Positions 43,064-52,067 of a DNA stretch of 64,000 nt are shown piece after piece. The translations under genes and the position numbers were made by a program. How positions within the stretch are numbered: the first letter of the stretch is position 1; each line of letters opens with the position of its first letter. A model generated the notes under the pieces. That model saw only the letters and a list, made by a program, of their open reading frames with translations, was not told where the DNA came from and made no database searches. Source of the DNA: Alphaproteobacteria bacterium (lineage in GTDB: Bacteria; Pseudomonadota; Alphaproteobacteria; Micavibrionales; Micavibrionaceae); contig JAGNKE010000003.1 of assembly GCA_018000295.1 (NCBI GenBank), forward strand, positions 1 through 64,000. Direction: 5' to 3'.

Positions 43064-44345
43064 ACCCTCCCCTCTGTGGCATCCGTTTACGCAGCATGGC
43101 TTGATGCAGGAGATTCTCCCCGTCGAGCGGGCGGAGGGGGCTTATCTCTACACCAAAGACGGGCGGCGGATCATCGATGCGATTTCGTCGTGGTGGGTGG
43201 TGACGCACGGGCATTGTCATCCGAAGATCGTTACAGCCGTGCGCGAGCAGGCAAGGAGACTGGATCAGGTTATTTTCGCGGGGTTCACGCACGATCCGGC
43301 GGAGAATCTGGCCGAAAAACTTGTCCGTCATGCGCCGGAGGGGCTTAGCCGCGTCTTTTATTCCGATAGCGGGTCTACGGCCGTCGAGGTGGCGCTGAAG
43401 ATGGCGATAGGCTTCTGGGCGCAGGCAGGACGGGCGCGGCGCAAGGTTCTGGCGCTGGAGGGCGGTTATCACGGCGATACGTTCGGGGCGATGTCGGCGG
43501 GGGGGCGCAGCGCTTACAACGCGCTTTATAAGCCGTATCTGTTTGAGGTCACGCATTTGCCGTTTCCTGAATCGGGGCAGGAAGAGTGGACTTTTTCCGC
43601 TCTTGAAAAACTCCTCAAACAATCGGGTGACGATATCGCCGCGTTTATCTTCGAACCGCTGGTGCAGGGCGCGGGGGGGATGCGGTTTTACTCAGCAGAA
43701 GTTTTGGCACAGATGGCAAAGATGTGCCGGGCGCACGGAGTCCTTCTGATCGCGGATGAAGTCATGACCGGTTTTGGCCGAACGGGGACGCTGTTTGCCT
43801 GCGAACAGGCGGGGTTTGCGCCGGATCTTCTGTGTCTTTCAAAGGGGCTGACGGGCGGCTTTTTGCCGATGGGGGCGACGCTGGCGACCGAAGCGATTTA
43901 CAGGGCGTTTTATCATAAAGATAGGGCGAAGATGTTTTTTCACTCAACGTCCTTTACCGGAAATCCGTTGTCCTGTGCGGCGGCGCTGGCGTCGCTCACG
44001 ATTTGGGAGCAGGAGTCGGTCATGGAGCGGATTTCGGCGATCAACCAGTCTTACCAGAAGGCGGCGGTGTATTTCGGACACCGCGAAGACGTTGAAAACG
44101 TGCGTTTTTTGGGGAGTGTTTTCGCGCTGGACGTGCGGGATGAGGGGGGAGGCTATCTCTCTGATCTGCAACCGTTTTTGTACCGGGAAATGCTCGCGCG
44201 CAACGTTCTCTTGCGCCCGTTGGGCAACACCGTCTATATTTTGCCTCCGTATTGCGTTACACAACAGGATTTGGATACGATCTATGAGTGCATCGATTTC
44301 GCCCTGGACCGCCTCAGGGATGAAAGATCAAAACAGGTCACTTGA
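43056..44345 (+). CDS. bioA: Adenosylmethionine-8-amino-7-oxononanoate aminotransferase
   Basis: A 429-residue class III PLP aminotransferase that converts KAPA to DAPA with S-adenosylmethionine as amino donor. WHPFTQH near the start, DGRRIIDAISSWWVVTHGHCHP, GGYHGDTFGAMS, IADEVMTGFGRTG and LSKGLTGGFLPMG (PLP Lys) are typical BioA motifs. Overlaps both neighbours, at 43056-43063 and 44320-44345. Confidence 0.95.
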   Translation: MTKPSPLWHPFTQHGLMQEILPVERAEGAYLYTKDGRRIIDAISSWWVVTHGHCHPKIVTAVREQARRLDQVIFAGFTHDPAENLAEKLVRHAPEGLSRVFYSDSGSTAVEVALKMAIGFWAQAGRARRKVLALEGGYHGDTFGAMSAGGRSAYNALYKPYLFEVTHLPFPESGQEEWTFSALEKLLKQSGDDIAAFIFEPLVQGAGGMRFYSAEVLAQMAKMCRAHGVLLIADEVMTGFGRTGTLFACEQAGFAPDLLCLSKGLTGGFLPMGATLATEAIYRAFYHKDRAKMFFHSTSFTGNPLSCAAALASLTIWEQESVMERISAINQSYQKAAVYFGHREDVENVRFLGSVFALDVRDEGGGYLSDLQPFLYREMLARNVLLRPLGNTVYILPPYCVTQQDLDTIYECIDFALDRLRDERSKQVT

Positions 44346-44931
44346 GGCGCCTGTCCGTGAATTCCTCGAACAGATTGTGCGCGAGCCTGCCCGTCATGCG
44401 CTGTTCATGAATATGCTTTCGATGCTTGAGCATATGGGCAGCCGGAAGATCATGCTTTCGCAGATGAACCGGACGCTGACCGAGGAGACGCTTTCCCATC
44501 TTTCGGAAGAGGCGCGGCATGCCTATTTCTTCAAGCGTCATGCGGAGCGGATCGGCGGGGTGAAGCTGGATGGGTTTACGGATACCAATACCATGTGTCG
44601 GGTGCCTGCGCTGATGTATTTCGGGCGGCTGGATGCCGGGATTACGAAAGAGGTGGGCGAAGTGGCCGCCTATCCGTGGGTGTCGCTGGTGATTGAACTC
44701 AGGGCGTGTTGGATCTACGAGATTTATCAGGATGTGCTGGAGCGCTCAGGCGTCGCGCTTTCGCTTAAAGCCTTGCTGGCCGAGGAAGACCAGCATCTGG
44801 CCGATATGTTCGCGCAGTGCGGCGGGCAGTACGAGATGCTGCGAAAGCTCAGCGCGTATGAGACGGGATTGTTCGTCAATTTCTGGCGGCGGCTGGATGA
44901 GGCGCGTGCGGTTTTACAGGCGGCGGAATAA
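44320..44931 (+). CDS. Ferritin-like diiron protein at the end of the biotin operon
   Basis: A 203-residue helical protein starting MKDQNRSLEAPVREFLEQ, overlapping bioA by 26 bp. It shows the pattern of a four-helix diiron carboxylate protein: Glu37 (SMLEHMG), ExxH at 64-67 (EEARH), Glu126 or Glu134 (VIELRACWIYEIY) and ExxH at 156-159 (EEDQH). Neither bioC nor bioH is present, and the source of the pimeloyl group is not otherwise encoded here. An oxidative role in making the biotin precursor is an attractive inference, but iron storage or an unrelated oxidase cannot be excluded. Confidence 0.68.
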   Translation: MKDQNRSLEAPVREFLEQIVREPARHALFMNMLSMLEHMGSRKIMLSQMNRTLTEETLSHLSEEARHAYFFKRHAERIGGVKLDGFTDTNTMCRVPALMYFGRLDAGITKEVGEVAAYPWVSLVIELRACWIYEIYQDVLERSGVALSLKALLAEEDQHLADMFAQCGGQYEMLRKLSAYETGLFVNFWRRLDEARAVLQAAE

Positions 44932-44948
44932 AGAGGAGTGAGATCACC

Positions 44949-45299
44949 ATGCCTAAAAGAATTTCCCCTTCGATTACTGCTATCAAGCGCGAGGTTGAAA
45001 AGGGCATCAAGGGTTACTTTCAGGAACTTGTCGATGAGTTCGGGCCGGGGCATTTCGATCCCCAAAAGCAGTCTGAAAATTTTTCTGTTTTTTTTGCTCT
45101 GGCTGCTCATCATCCCCCGGAGGCCATTATTGAGGCTTTTCCATCCGCGAAGGGCGTGGAAGGCCTGAAAGCTATGGATAAGGAAGCCCGAGACCAACTT
45201 TTCTTCAAGGGTGACTTTACGATGACGGTTTTCGGCACAGCTCGCACTCTGAACATTTCTAAAGCCGATCTGGGCTATCAGGAAATGGATCTTGGTTAA
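44949..45299 (+). CDS. Unrecognised 116-residue protein
   Basis: A soluble, mostly helical protein starting MPKRISPSITAIKREVEKGIK. It begins 17 bp after the ferritin-like gene with GAGGAG upstream, so it may be the last gene of the biotin operon. No motif or family was recognised. It ends about 110 bp before dnaN. Confidence 0.6.
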   Translation: MPKRISPSITAIKREVEKGIKGYFQELVDEFGPGHFDPQKQSENFSVFFALAAHHPPEAIIEAFPSAKGVEGLKAMDKEARDQLFFKGDFTMTVFGTARTLNISKADLGYQEMDLG

Positions 45300-45411
45300 T
45301 TTTTTTATGAATATCCTAATTCAGGCGGCTTTTGGGGCTTTATCGGGGCTTTGCGGCTGTGCTAAGATTTTCACACTTCGTAAAAAATACTGATTCAAAT
45401 GGGTTTCCGCC

Positions 45412-46527
45412 ATGAAGTTTATCATTGAACGCGCTGCGCTCCTGAGATCGCTTAACCACGTCCAGAGCGCGGTAGAGCGCCGCAATACCATTCCAATCCT
45501 TGGAAATGTGCTGCTGAAAGCCGAAAAAGGGTCGCTTTCCTTGTCTACGACTGACATGGACCTAGAGATCGTCGAATCCGTGGCTGCGAATGTTCCGCAG
45601 AAGGGGGCGACGACGGCTCCGGCGCATACGTTGTACGATATTGTCCGTAAAATCCCCGATGGGTCGCAGGTTGAGATGATCCTCAACAAGGACGGGACGC
45701 AGATGACGGTGCAGGCGGGACGCTCCGATTTCAAACTAAGCTGTCTGCCTGTTGCCGATTTTCCGGAAATTTCCACGGGTGAGCTGCCGGTGTCCTTTTC
45801 CATTCCGGCGTCCGATCTTCGGTCGCTGATTGACCGGACGAAGTTTGCGATGTCCACTGAGGAGACACGCTATTACCTTAATGGTATTTATGTGCATCAG
45901 GCGGATAGCAGCGGTATTCCCGTTCTGCGGGCTGTGGCGACCGACGGGCATCGGCTGGCGCGGTTTGAAATGCCCTTGCCCGAAGGCGCTTCGGGGATGC
46001 CCGGCGTTATCATCCCGCGCAAGACGGTGGGTGAACTCCGCAAGCTGATCGACGAGGCGGCGGATCTTATTAGAATCTCGCTTTCCGAGAATAAAATCCG
46101 CTTCACGTTCGATCATGTGGTGCTGACATCCAAGCTGATCGACGGGACGTTCCCGGACTACCAGCGTGTGATCCCGCAGGGCAACGACAAGATCGTCGAG
46201 GTGGACCCGAAAGTCTTCACCGGAGCGATCGACCGGGTGTCTACTATTTCTGACGGCAAGTCGCGGGCGCTTAAAATCACCTTGCGCGGAAAGCAGATGA
46301 CTCTGTCGGCGAGTTCACCCGAATCGGGCAGCGCGACCGAGGAGATGGAGGTCAACGGCGATACCAATCTGGAGATCGGGTTTAATGCCAAGTATCTTTT
46401 GGATATCACCTCGCAGATCGAGGGCGATGGGTGCCGCCTGACTATGGCGGATTCGGCCAGCCCGACGATCATTCAGGACAATAGCGATCCGAGTGCGCTT
46501 TATGTGCTGATGCCGTTGAGGGTTTAG
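45412..46527 (+). CDS. dnaN: DNA polymerase III sliding clamp (beta subunit)
   Basis: A 371-residue protein with MKFIIERAALLRSLNHVQSAVERRNTIPILGNVLL at its start and the C-terminal PLRV that ends bacterial clamps (here LMPLRV). It encircles DNA and tethers polymerase and repair factors. It keeps its order after dnaA but with the biotin group between, and recF lies 640 bp further down. Confidence 0.96.
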   Translation: MKFIIERAALLRSLNHVQSAVERRNTIPILGNVLLKAEKGSLSLSTTDMDLEIVESVAANVPQKGATTAPAHTLYDIVRKIPDGSQVEMILNKDGTQMTVQAGRSDFKLSCLPVADFPEISTGELPVSFSIPASDLRSLIDRTKFAMSTEETRYYLNGIYVHQADSSGIPVLRAVATDGHRLARFEMPLPEGASGMPGVIIPRKTVGELRKLIDEAADLIRISLSENKIRFTFDHVVLTSKLIDGTFPDYQRVIPQGNDKIVEVDPKVFTGAIDRVSTISDGKSRALKITLRGKQMTLSASSPESGSATEEMEVNGDTNLEIGFNAKYLLDITSQIEGDGCRLTMADSASPTIIQDNSDPSALYVLMPLRV

Positions 46528-46551
46528 AGTTGGGCGTTTTGTATTTATGAT

Positions 46552-47049
46552 CTAGCGGCTTGCGGGTTTTGGCTGATTGGTGATCAATTCAACCATGGGA
46601 TCTTTTCCATGGGAAAAAGTGATTTTGGCAACCTCGCGTCCGTTATTATAACAGGTAGCAATGAATGCCTGTGAGGCTGTTCCTGTTGCTGTTGATCCTC
46701 TTTGTGGCATAATCCTCTCGGCTGCTGTGCCTCTTTGTGCGGTTCCTGTCGCTGCTGCAGGTGCCGCCGGAGCAGCAGTTTTTACATAGCTACTGGAGGC
46801 TGTCAGACAATCTTCGACATTTTCGATAGTTGGTGGCTTAGACGGTTTTTCCTGCGATGTTGGTGTTGTTGGTGAGATTGTCGGCATTGATACCGTGTTA
46901 AAAACGGATCTGCCATTCGTCTGGATCACGACCCTGTCTGCATCAATCGTCTTAAGATCTACTTTTTTTGCTTCTTGTCCCGAGGCTTCTCCAACCAACA
47001 AAAGAGCGCTTAGACCTGCTGCGGTCATGTATTCGGTTAATTTTCCCAT
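46552..47049 (-). CDS. Unrecognised exported protein with Ala/Thr/Pro-rich linker
   Basis: A 165-residue protein with a signal peptide (about 1-25, MTAAGLSALLLVGEASGQ). The middle has a long Ala/Pro/Thr/Gly-rich stretch (TAAPAAPAAATGTAQ). Two Cys (EDCLTASSSYV and FIATCYNNGREV) may form a disulfide in the mature part. It lies between dnaN and recF but on the opposite strand, so it interrupts the conserved order. No family was recognised. Confidence 0.6.
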   Translation of the reverse strand: MGKLTEYMTAAGLSALLLVGEASGQEAKKVDLKTIDADRVVIQTNGRSVFNTVSMPTISPTTPTSQEKPSKPPTIENVEDCLTASSSYVKTAAPAAPAAATGTAQRGTAAERIMPQRGSTATGTASQAFIATCYNNGREVAKITFSHGKDPMVELITNQPKPASR

Positions 47050-47168
47050 AGGTTTTCCCCTCAGATAAATACTGCTATATGTAAATAATATATAATCTTA
47101 GTATAAGTCAAATGCTTCTTAGCTGAAACAGCACTTCCTAATCACATCTTTCGTGACTAATTTGAATT

Positions 47169-48302
47169 ATGGTGTGGATTCGAACTCTTAAACTACACTC
47201 CTTCCGGTCTTATAAGGCTGCGGAATTGGTAGATCTCAGGCCGGGACTAATAATCCTTTCCGGGCTGAACGGTGCAGGTAAAACCAATATCTTGGAGGCT
47301 GTTTCACTTCTATCTCCTGGGCGCGGGCTGAGAGGGGCCAAGCTTTCTGAGGTTCAGAGGCAGGGCGATTCGGAGCCTTGGGCTGTGGCCGCAGAGGTCA
47401 AGATAGGGCAGGAAGCCGTTCGGCTGGGAACCGGACTTGATCCCGAGCGGTCTGCGGGAAAGGATAAGCGAGTTGTGCGCGTGAACGGGAGGACGACCAA
47501 GGGGCAGCATGTGCTTGCCGATTATCTTTCCCTCGTCTGGTTGACGCCGCAAATGGACAGGCTTTTCCTTGAAACCTCCCGTGAACGGCGGCGGTTTCTG
47601 GATCGGCTTGTGCTTGGCTTCGATCCCGGTCATTCTGGCCGCGTTGTCCGCTATGAAAATGCTGTCGCGCAACGTTCACGCCTTTTGCGCGAGGGGCGTG
47701 GAGATCCGTCATGGCTCTCAGCTCTCGAACAGCTCATTGCCGAGACTGGAACGGCGATTGCTGCTGCACGGCTGGATTTTGTCAACCGACTTCAGTCCGC
47801 GTGCGGGGATTCGAGTCATGCTCCTTTTCCTGCAGTGCGGCTCAGTATCACCGGGTTTTTGGAAGAGATGCTTCTTACCCGTAAGGCGTTGGAGACTGAA
47901 GCCCTTTTTCGCGAACGGATGTTGGAGAGCCGTGAGCGCGATGCTGTTTCCGGCGGTATGAGGTCGGGGCCGCACAAAAGCGATCTGGTTGTCGTTTATT
48001 TTGAAAAAAGTATGCCCGCTGCACAATGCTCGACGGGGGAGCAGAAAGCTCTATTAACCGGAATCATTCTCGCGCATGCCCGGCTAATCGCTGCTGAACG
48101 CTGTGAGCCTCCTCTCTTGCTGCTTGACGAAGTGGCGGCCCATCTGGATGAAGGACGACGGGCGGCGCTTTATGAAATTCTGCATGATTTGGGTGCACAG
48201 GTTTGGCTGACAGGTACGGATGCCGATTTGTTTGAGAGTGTCAAACAGTCGGCCCAATTCTTTTTTGTACAGAGTTCAGCGATTGAGCCGGATTATACAT
48301 AA
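47169..48302 (+). CDS. recF: DNA recombination and repair protein RecF
   Basis: A 377-residue SMC-like ATPase with Walker A LNGAGKTNILEA, LSPGRGLRGAKLSEV, the signature STGEQKALLTGI and Walker B LLLDEVAAHLD. It loads RecA at gaps together with RecOR. It starts at 47169 (MVWIRTLKLHSFRSYK). gyrB, its usual downstream neighbour, is absent, and a Fic-like gene follows 58 bp later. Confidence 0.95.
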   Translation: MVWIRTLKLHSFRSYKAAELVDLRPGLIILSGLNGAGKTNILEAVSLLSPGRGLRGAKLSEVQRQGDSEPWAVAAEVKIGQEAVRLGTGLDPERSAGKDKRVVRVNGRTTKGQHVLADYLSLVWLTPQMDRLFLETSRERRRFLDRLVLGFDPGHSGRVVRYENAVAQRSRLLREGRGDPSWLSALEQLIAETGTAIAAARLDFVNRLQSACGDSSHAPFPAVRLSITGFLEEMLLTRKALETEALFRERMLESRERDAVSGGMRSGPHKSDLVVVYFEKSMPAAQCSTGEQKALLTGIILAHARLIAAERCEPPLLLLDEVAAHLDEGRRAALYEILHDLGAQVWLTGTDADLFESVKQSAQFFFVQSSAIEPDYT

Positions 48303-48360
48303 GGTTTTTTGCTGGTTTTCCGGTTGATCCGTTTGATGTCCATGGCTATAGTCGGCCACC

Positions 48361-49260
48361 ATGCTCGGATTGCAACACGTCAGAATTACGCCTTCGATGC
48401 TTAAGCTTGCCTGTGCGGTGGATGAGTTCAAAGGTGCTTGGACGGCCTTGGAGAACCACACAACCTCGCTGCAGATTCTTGGCGATGTATCCAATTTCGG
48501 CCGGAATCTTAAAGAAATCGCCGGAGCTTGGCAGGACAAGGTCATCGATGAGGAGATGGTCTGCAAGCTGCATGGTCTTTTTACAGGATCGAAAAAGGTC
48601 AGTTCTTATCGAAATGGGCCGCATGTCATGCGTGTCTATGCCAAGGATCAAGTGATTGGAGAACTGGATACGGCTAGCCCCGACGAAATCCGCGCCCTGA
48701 TGCCCCGTCTGATCAAGTGGGTGGCTGAAGCACTTGAGAAGGGCGATATTCACCCACTGTTCGTTATCGCCATTTTTACCGCTGTTTTCCTGCAACTTTG
48801 CCCGTTCGAGGAGGGCAACCAGAAGCTTGCGCGGATCCTTGCCGTCCTGCTTCTGCTTAAGAGCGGCTATAGCTACGCCCCTTTCAGTCTGCTTGATCCG
48901 GTTTTTTCGGATAAGGCTGAAGAGTACTTCCATTCCTTGAAGCATACGCAGGCAACTCTGGCCTCGGGCCGCGTGGATTGGGACCGCTGGATCGGGTTTT
49001 TCCTCGAGGTTCTCCGTGAGCAGAAGGCTATCCTGCAGAAGCGGCTGGAAAAAGGGCGGCCGGAAATTGCCAATATGCCTTCGCTTTCGACCAAAGTCCT
49101 GCGCCTGTTTGACAAGCATGAGCGGATCAGTATGAAAGAGATTGAGAGACTTACGCGGGGAAAACGCTCGACGCTTAAGCTGAGACTTGGGGAGCTTGTC
49201 GAAGAAGGTTATCTCATGCGGCACGGAAAAGCCCGTGCAACGTGGTATTCACGCGTTTGA
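48361..49260 (+). CDS. Fic-like protein with degenerate catalytic motif and wHTH tail
   Basis: A 299-residue protein with the overall Fic/DUF4172-like layout. A helical N-terminus comes first, then YRNGPHVMRVYAKDQVIGELD and a Fic core whose motif reads CPFEEGNQKLAR (147-158) in place of HPFxxGNGRxxR. The catalytic His is Cys, the second Gly is Gln and the following Arg is Lys. The C-terminus (about 230-299) is a winged helix with TRGKRSTLKLRLGELVEEGYL. AMP transfer is therefore doubtful; a regulatory or binding role through the winged helix is inferred. It follows recF. Confidence 0.72.
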   Translation: MLGLQHVRITPSMLKLACAVDEFKGAWTALENHTTSLQILGDVSNFGRNLKEIAGAWQDKVIDEEMVCKLHGLFTGSKKVSSYRNGPHVMRVYAKDQVIGELDTASPDEIRALMPRLIKWVAEALEKGDIHPLFVIAIFTAVFLQLCPFEEGNQKLARILAVLLLLKSGYSYAPFSLLDPVFSDKAEEYFHSLKHTQATLASGRVDWDRWIGFFLEVLREQKAILQKRLEKGRPEIANMPSLSTKVLRLFDKHERISMKEIERLTRGKRSTLKLRLGELVEEGYLMRHGKARATWYSRV

Positions 49261-49282
49261 GGACATTCAATCATCTGTTTTT

Positions 49283-52027
49283 TTAAGATTTGTTCTCGCC
49301 GTTATCGGAATGGCCATTGCCGTTCCCGTTCCCGTTCTTGAGAAGTGAATCGGCCAGATCCTCGCCCGCCTTTTTGAGCGTATCCTGCGCTTCCTGTGTC
49401 AGTTTAGCATCTTCAGCCGGTGGAGCGGGTGGCTTGCTTGCTCCAAAGATGGCCGGTTTATTCGGTTGTTGCGTTTGCTGTACGGGAGGCGTTGCTGGGG
49501 GTGCAGCTGCAGCGGGCGGTTCGGCCGGAGGTGGGGTCGTCGCTGGTGCCGCTGCCGGTTTTGCTCCGCCAAAGATTGCGGGTTTTACCGGGGCTTGGTC
49601 TTGTCCTGCGGTGGTCGCAGGAGGAGGCGCGGCGGGCGGCGCAGAGGGTGGTGCTACAGATGGTGTGGCCGGGGTACCCCCGAAGATTGCAGGCTTTTCT
49701 GCTGGAGGTGAAGCAGGCGGCGCTGATGGAGGTGCTACGGGCGTTGTGGCTGGAGGCGTTGCTGCCTGAGTTTTGCCGAAGAAGGACATCGGGGCGGTTC
49801 CTGCAGCGGCTGTCGCTGGGGAGGCTGTGCCTGCTGTTTCCGCTTGTTTGACGATTTCGGCCGGTTTTTGTGCGACCAGAGGTGGGGCTGCTTTCTGCAC
49901 CACCTGACCGATGGGCGATCCGGCGGTGACAGGTGCTGCCGGAGACGTTGTCGATGGCGGGGCTGTGGGCGGTGTTGCGGGCGGCGTCGGGCCGCCTCCA
50001 GAGCCACCGCCACCTGCGGGCGGCGTGCCCTTGTCGTCGGTTGCCGGGATCGGATGTTCGAGGGCGTGGATGCTGACCAGTGCCGCTATTCCTGCATCGA
50101 CGGGGCTAATATTGGGTTTGAGGCTTTTCTTGTAGCCTTCGTTCATTGCGGCGATTTCCTTGCCGGTTTCTATGGCGACATCGGCGCGCATAGCGGTCCA
50201 ACTTTTGTTCACCATAAGGTCGCGCAGCTTGCGGATAGAGGTGGAGTGCTTGACCACTTCCTCGTCGGGGGGCGGGAGGATCATGAAGCGCGTGACACGC
50301 ATGGCCTTGGCATGGCCGGGATTGGAATAGAAGATCGCGCAATCGACGACAACATCGCCGAAAGTGATGACTGCCTGACCCTCACGGAACCCTCGCAGTC
50401 CGTCATAGCTGGCGCGCGGGCGGAGTTGAACGCCTGCCTGTTTGGTGTCGTGATAGGCGCCGAATTCCGTGCCGCCGGCCATCTGGAAGCCCGAGACCTC
50501 CGTCACCATGGCGGAGCCCACGGTTTTTTCGAAGAAGTCCTTGGTTTCGGTTGGGTCTTCGAGCTTGCCGAAAATCTTGATGTTACAGTTACCGACAATG
50601 GAGTTCGCCTCCTCGCGGACCCGCTTTTTCATTGCGGGCAAATCCTGACCGGAGAAGACGAGACAGAAGCCCAGCGAACGGGCCTGAGCGGCCATAACGG
50701 CCATCCCCTGCGCGGTATAGTAACCGACCTCGTCGAAGACGGTCATGAACGGGGTGGCGGAGTGGGTCGGTTTGTTCTCGATGACCGTTTCGCTTGATCC
50801 CTCCACTGTGGAGCCGAGGGTTGAGCCCATCATTCCCTTCATGGTCGCGGACACGATTTTACCGAGGTTTGCAACCTCGTCGCCGGATTTTTCAAGGGCC
50901 GGGATCAGAACGATCAGGATGCGGCGATTCAGGACCACGTCCACCATGTCCACGTCTGCGGCCTGCGTATCGAAGATGTAACCGTAATCATCGCCCAAAG
51001 ATTGCAGGGAGCGGGTAAACTGCATGGCCAGATAACCGTGCTGCTGGCTGGCCGTTTCCGTGTTGTACTGCGGTGTGTCGGGCCCGGGCGGCTTAACCTT
51101 TCCGTTATCGTCGTAGGCATCGTTGATAAAGCCCGGAAGGGTTTCCAGATATCCCTTTAGACCCGCACGCGTTATTGAAGGTACGGCTTCATCGCGTGAC
51201 AGCTTGATGACGTTCGAGAGAGTGAGGTAGTCACGGATCGAGCGGACAGAGAGCGGGATGTCCTGATTGTCCCGCTTCCAGGTCAGGGCCGGCATGATGG
51301 AACTGATGAGGGAGACCGCCCGCTCTTTCCACATTGCGTTGTCGCCCTCGGCTTCCGGCATCAAGCTGACGAGCATGTTGACGAGATAGGAGGCTGAGCC
51401 GCTGGAGAAAGGGTTCATGGTGTTCGAGGGGGCGCGTACGTCGGCGTTTCCAGTCATGTAGTTCAGAACCAGAAGGTCATCGTCGCGTCCGAAACGGCGA
51501 ACAAGAGAAGACAGTGAGGACCAGAGGTCCGTATCGGCCTTACCGTCCACGTACACGAAACCAGAACTCCAAGCGAGGGCGTTGGTGACCATGGATTTCA
51601 GGCCTTCGGTCTTACCCGCGCCGGTGGTTCCGAGGTAGAGGATGTGGGTTCGGGCATCCGAGTTGGTGAACCAGACTTCCTCGTTTGTTTTCTCGACGTT
51701 TCCGAGATATAAAATTCCTTCAGCCTTTCCGGGTTTACCATTACGGCCGTTGTTAAAATCCTTGAATTTTGAGCCCAGCGGCAATTTGAAGGCCAAACTT
51801 CTGTTACGACTACGCAGCCAGATCCAGTACAGGAACATGCAAGCGACAATCAGATCTCCGAAGGTCTGTGCCCAGTCGTTGATGTAAACCGCCATAGCTG
51901 CCATCATAAAAATGGCGGTTGAGTATGAAGGATTTGATAAACCGTCTGCCAAACGGACCGACAGCGGGCGTACATCCCGCAGGATGGCCTCGTGCTTATG
52001 TTCGTATTTTCTCTGGTCTAACGCCAT
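49283..52027 (-). CDS. dotL: Type IVB secretion coupling protein DotL/IcmO
   Basis: A 914-residue membrane ATPase. Two N-terminal membrane helices (about 37-71) precede an FtsK/TraD-like motor with Walker A GTTGAGKT (133-140) and Walker B FMTVFDEVG (427-435), followed by SGQDLPAM (459-466). This order and NSIVGNCNIKIFGKLEDPTET fit the Dot/Icm coupling ATPase. From about residue 665 the C-terminal tail is Pro/Ala/Gly-rich and carries three copies of KPAIFG plus one SFFG. In Legionella the DotL tail binds adaptors that select effectors; here the tail differs in sequence. DotM and one unknown protein are encoded directly upstream. Confidence 0.87.
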   Translation of the reverse strand: MALDQRKYEHKHEAILRDVRPLSVRLADGLSNPSYSTAIFMMAAMAVYINDWAQTFGDLIVACMFLYWIWLRSRNRSLAFKLPLGSKFKDFNNGRNGKPGKAEGILYLGNVEKTNEEVWFTNSDARTHILYLGTTGAGKTEGLKSMVTNALAWSSGFVYVDGKADTDLWSSLSSLVRRFGRDDDLLVLNYMTGNADVRAPSNTMNPFSSGSASYLVNMLVSLMPEAEGDNAMWKERAVSLISSIMPALTWKRDNQDIPLSVRSIRDYLTLSNVIKLSRDEAVPSITRAGLKGYLETLPGFINDAYDDNGKVKPPGPDTPQYNTETASQQHGYLAMQFTRSLQSLGDDYGYIFDTQAADVDMVDVVLNRRILIVLIPALEKSGDEVANLGKIVSATMKGMMGSTLGSTVEGSSETVIENKPTHSATPFMTVFDEVGYYTAQGMAVMAAQARSLGFCLVFSGQDLPAMKKRVREEANSIVGNCNIKIFGKLEDPTETKDFFEKTVGSAMVTEVSGFQMAGGTEFGAYHDTKQAGVQLRPRASYDGLRGFREGQAVITFGDVVVDCAIFYSNPGHAKAMRVTRFMILPPPDEEVVKHSTSIRKLRDLMVNKSWTAMRADVAIETGKEIAAMNEGYKKSLKPNISPVDAGIAALVSIHALEHPIPATDDKGTPPAGGGGSGGGPTPPATPPTAPPSTTSPAAPVTAGSPIGQVVQKAAPPLVAQKPAEIVKQAETAGTASPATAAAGTAPMSFFGKTQAATPPATTPVAPPSAPPASPPAEKPAIFGGTPATPSVAPPSAPPAAPPPATTAGQDQAPVKPAIFGGAKPAAAPATTPPPAEPPAAAAPPATPPVQQTQQPNKPAIFGASKPPAPPAEDAKLTQEAQDTLKKAGEDLADSLLKNGNGNGNGHSDNGENKS
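49442..49786 (-). repeat. Repeated KPAIFG motif coding segment in the dotL tail
   Basis: Residues 778-783, 815-820 and 857-862 of DotL read KPAIFG, each in a Pro/Ala-rich linker with AKPA, TPA or SKPP following. A related SFFGK stands at 748-752. Units are 30-42 residues apart. The shared core with spacing suggests repeated short linear binding motifs. Confidence 0.75.
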
Positions 52028-52067
52028 TTTATCTTCTGTAGTATAAGTTGTATCTTATAAAAAATCA

